DNA of 23,980 nt, taken from positions 1 to 23,980 of the forward strand of contig DQHP01000076.1 of the NCBI GenBank assembly GCA_003524435.1, in the 5' to 3' direction. Of the stretch, positions 22,093 through 23,980 are shown piece by piece. Within the stretch, counting starts at the first letter, position 1. Every line of letters starts with the position of its first letter. This DNA comes from Microbacterium sp. GTDB taxonomy: Bacteria; Actinomycetota; Actinomycetes; Actinomycetales; Microbacteriaceae. The notes under the pieces were generated by a model, which was not told where the DNA came from, did no database searches, and saw nothing but the letters and a program-made list of their open reading frames with translations. A program made the position numbers and the translations under genes.

Positions 22093-23382
22093 TCAGCATC
22101 CCTGGTTCGGATTCTCACGGCACCATGCGCGCCAGGTTTCTGTCGCGGCCTCGTGATCGGCGAGATTCTTGGTGAAGACTGTTTCCCCGGTGCTCGGGTT
22201 GATTGTGACGAAATAGATCCACGGGCCATCCACCGGGTGCAAGGCTGCATCGATTGCCGCGTCACTGGGATTGGCGATCGGACCTACGGGCAGGCCCTCG
22301 TGCACATAGGTGTTCCACGGGTTGTCGTCGTGCTGAGCCTCTTTTGAGGTGCTCAATGAACCCGCGTGCAACTCGCCGTAGCCAAACTGCGACGTGGAGT
22401 CCATCTGCAGTTTCATGCCCGTATCGAGGCGGTTCTGAATCACCCTCGACACTTTGGGGAAATCGTCGAAGCGGCCTTCGCGCTGAATAATCGAGGCGAT
22501 GGTCAGGACACGCTGTTCATCGCCAGCGGCGACTCCTGCTGAGTCGAGGGATTGCCGCGTGCGATCCACCATCTTCTGGATGATCTGTTTCGCATCGGCA
22601 TCCGGATCGAAAGTGTAGACCGCAGGGAACAGCCAACCCTCCAGCGTGTCCGCATCGACACCGTAAACGCTCGGATCAGCGACGGCGGCCTCAAGCTCTT
22701 CCAGCGGGATGCCGATGGTCTCGCTGATCACGGGCAGCGACGAGTCGATGGTGCCGCCCTCAGCGATTCCAACGGTGTTCTCCATTTTGTTCGCAGGGTC
22801 ATCTAACGCTTCGAGCGCTGCTGCTGCCGTCATCTTCTTCTGCAGCGTGTACACCCCGGGATAGAACGTGACAGCGACGTTCTCGTCCACGATGTAGTCG
22901 TAGAAGACGTTCTTGGTCTTGGTGACGCCAGCCTCGTGCAGCGCGGCGGAGACAGGTGACCCGGTGTCGCCTTCGCGGATGGTGACGAGGGCTTCGCCGG
23001 AGGCCATGCCCGGCTCCCAATCCTTGGAATCGCCCCAGCCCATAAAATCGCTAATCTTGTCGCCGTAGGTGTTCATTGCCCAAAATCCACCGGCGACGGC
23101 GCTGCCGATAAGCACCAGCACGATGATCAACGCGACAAGACAGCCAGTGCGGCGCTTCTTCTTGCGAGGCCCCGCACTGTCCACATGCTCGGCCGAGGTC
23201 TCGAACAGATCATCAAGCGAGTCAGCGGATGAGGCCGATGCTTCCCGCCGCGCGCGGCGAGATCCTGGTGTCGGCGGGGCGGAGTTCACTCGGGGTGCCT
23301 GATGCGAAGGCTCAGGCAAATTGGCGAAAAGGTCGTCGGAAGTGTTTGATGAACCGCGCTTAGGCGTCTCGCTGTCGGGCAT
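22093..23382 (-). CDS. mltG: Endolytic murein transglycosylase MltG
   Basis: MltG cuts nascent glycan strands at the outer face of the membrane and is thought to release growing chains. The 429-residue protein has a disordered cytoplasmic tail (1-76), a basic stretch PRKKKRRTG, one membrane helix (about 81-103), and an external YceG domain. The catalytic glutamate is probably E302 in IASIIQREG, followed by the conserved VIQNRLDTGMKLQMDST. The tail contains two DDLF motifs (residues 16-19 and 57-60). The ATG lies 2 nt after the ruvX stop, with GAGGAG upstream. The order ruvX-mltG-aroE is typical of actinobacteria. Confidence 0.96.
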   Translation of the reverse strand: MPDSETPKRGSSNTSDDLFANLPEPSHQAPRVNSAPPTPGSRRARREASASSADSLDDLFETSAEHVDSAGPRKKKRRTGCLVALIIVLVLIGSAVAGGFWAMNTYGDKISDFMGWGDSKDWEPGMASGEALVTIREGDTGSPVSAALHEAGVTKTKNVFYDYIVDENVAVTFYPGVYTLQKKMTAAAALEALDDPANKMENTVGIAEGGTIDSSLPVISETIGIPLEELEAAVADPSVYGVDADTLEGWLFPAVYTFDPDADAKQIIQKMVDRTRQSLDSAGVAAGDEQRVLTIASIIQREGRFDDFPKVSRVIQNRLDTGMKLQMDSTSQFGYGELHAGSLSTSKEAQHDDNPWNTYVHEGLPVGPIANPSDAAIDAALHPVDGPWIYFVTINPSTGETVFTKNLADHEAATETWRAWCRENPNQGC

Positions 23383-23384
23383 GC

Positions 23385-23858
23385 TCAGTGGGGCTCCTCA
23401 TCCGTCGGAACAACGGAACCGGCCGGGTTGCCAGTGCTTTTCTCGATATCGATCGCATGCTGCAGCAGTACGACAGCCGCGACCTGATCGACAATGCTAC
23501 GAGACTTTTTCTGTGTTCTTCCGGAAGAACGCAAAGCTGCGTGCGCGGTGACAGTGCTGAGGCGCTCATCGATCATCCGTACGGGCACCCCGGTAAGCGC
23601 TTGCAACGCCGAGGCAAACTCGCGCGCGTCGACGGTGGACTCCGTGTCGACACCCTGCATGTTAACGGGTAACCCTACGACGAACTCGAACGGCTCATAC
23701 TCACCGGCGAGCTCGGCAATGCGCGCCAGCGATTGCGCTGAGCGCGCGACGGTTTCAACCGGAACTGCCAACATGCCGTCTGGGTCGCAACGGGAAACTC
23801 CTACCCGCGCCTTGCCGACGTCGATACCAAGCCGCACACCGCGGCGGAATCCACTCAC
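23385..23858 (-). CDS. ruvX: Holliday junction resolvase-like protein RuvX (YqgF)
   Basis: The 157-residue protein has an RNase H-like fold. GIDVGKARVGVS (11-22) holds the first acidic residue D13, FVVGLPVNM follows, MIDERLSTVTA near 95-105 holds the second, and VDQVAAVVLLQ near 123-133 holds the third. In E. coli the homologue acts in 16S rRNA maturation, and mycobacterial relatives cleave Holliday junctions, so the substrate is uncertain. The GTG start overlaps the alaS stop as GTGA, with GAGGAG in the alaS 3' end. Confidence 0.94.
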   Translation of the reverse strand: MSGFRRGVRLGIDVGKARVGVSRCDPDGMLAVPVETVARSAQSLARIAELAGEYEPFEFVVGLPVNMQGVDTESTVDAREFASALQALTGVPVRMIDERLSTVTAHAALRSSGRTQKKSRSIVDQVAAVVLLQHAIDIEKSTGNPAGSVVPTDEEPH

Positions 23859-23980
23859 GCGCCGCGAAGCTCCTCAGCGATTGCGGCCAGGGCCGCATCA
23901 AGCGCTGAGGCATCGGTTCCGCCGCCCTGGGCGACGTCATCACGACCGCCGCCACCACCACCGAGAACGGTGGCCGCACG
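23855..23980 (-). CDS. alaS: Alanyl-tRNA synthetase, C-terminal 41 residues (5' part outside window)
   Basis: The frame enters at the window edge and ends at a TGA at 23855. The visible residues (RAATVLGGGGGGRDDVAQGGG and onward, ending in AIAEELRGA) match the glycine-rich C-Ala tail that ends alanyl-tRNA synthetases. The order alaS-ruvX-mltG is common in Gram-positive bacteria and supports the call. Only the tail is visible, so nothing can be said about the catalytic or editing domains. Confidence 0.88.
   Translation of the reverse strand, partial: RAATVLGGGGGGRDDVAQGGGTDASALDAALAAIAEELRGA

Noticed and set aside
1..23980. A hidden mobile element, defence system, CRISPR array or biosynthetic cluster
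   Set aside because: Every stretch is accounted for by recognised housekeeping genes on one strand with gaps under 100 nt. No transposase, integrase, direct-repeat array, tRNA or unusual base composition was seen.

Overview
The window is a dense block of core metabolic and information-processing genes from a high-GC actinobacterium. The gene order, a helicase-dead-type PriA, a mycobacterial-type PyrF and an actinobacterial IHF domain point to Actinomycetota. The order alaS-ruvX-mltG-aroE-aroC-aroK-aroB-aroQ-efp-nusB and an IHF-guanylate kinase fusion suggest Microbacteriaceae, possibly Microbacterium or a close relative. That placement is inference from recalled gene order and sequence flavour, not from a search. 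All 21 genes lie on the minus strand, so they are read from right to left. The first (alaS) and last (priA) are cut by the window edges.

Right part (23980 to 16961): the 3' end of alaS is followed by ruvX (Holliday-junction resolvase-like), mltG (endolytic murein transglycosylase) and five shikimate-pathway genes aroE, aroC, aroK, aroB and aroQ, packed with 4-14 nt overlaps or gaps of a few bases. After a 74 nt gap come efp and nusB. Middle part (16948 to 12356): a large SNF2-family ATPase that lacks the usual N-terminal SWIM zinc finger, then an orphan protein joining a metallo-beta-lactamase fold to a C-terminal Rieske [2Fe-2S] domain.

Left part (12334 to 1): a complete pyrimidine operon, pyrR-pyrB-pyrC-(small membrane protein)-carA-carB-pyrF, flows into gmk (fused to an actinobacterial IHF domain), rpoZ, metK and priA. 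A hairpin with the PyrR-binding consensus sits just upstream of the pyrR Shine-Dalgarno, so the operon is probably controlled by UMP-dependent translational repression through PyrR. Together the genes make UMP from bicarbonate, glutamine and aspartate, phosphorylate GMP, make chorismate precursors and S-adenosylmethionine, and supply RNA polymerase omega, EF-P and NusB.

I see no tRNA, rRNA, CRISPR array, insertion sequence, prophage or defence island. This is an ordinary core region. The second-look items are the IHF-GMK fusion, the PyrR operator, the Rieske/MBL orphan, the changed EF-P loop, and several unusual junctions. I found no convincing undescribed multi-gene system. No intergenic gap exceeds 100 bases.
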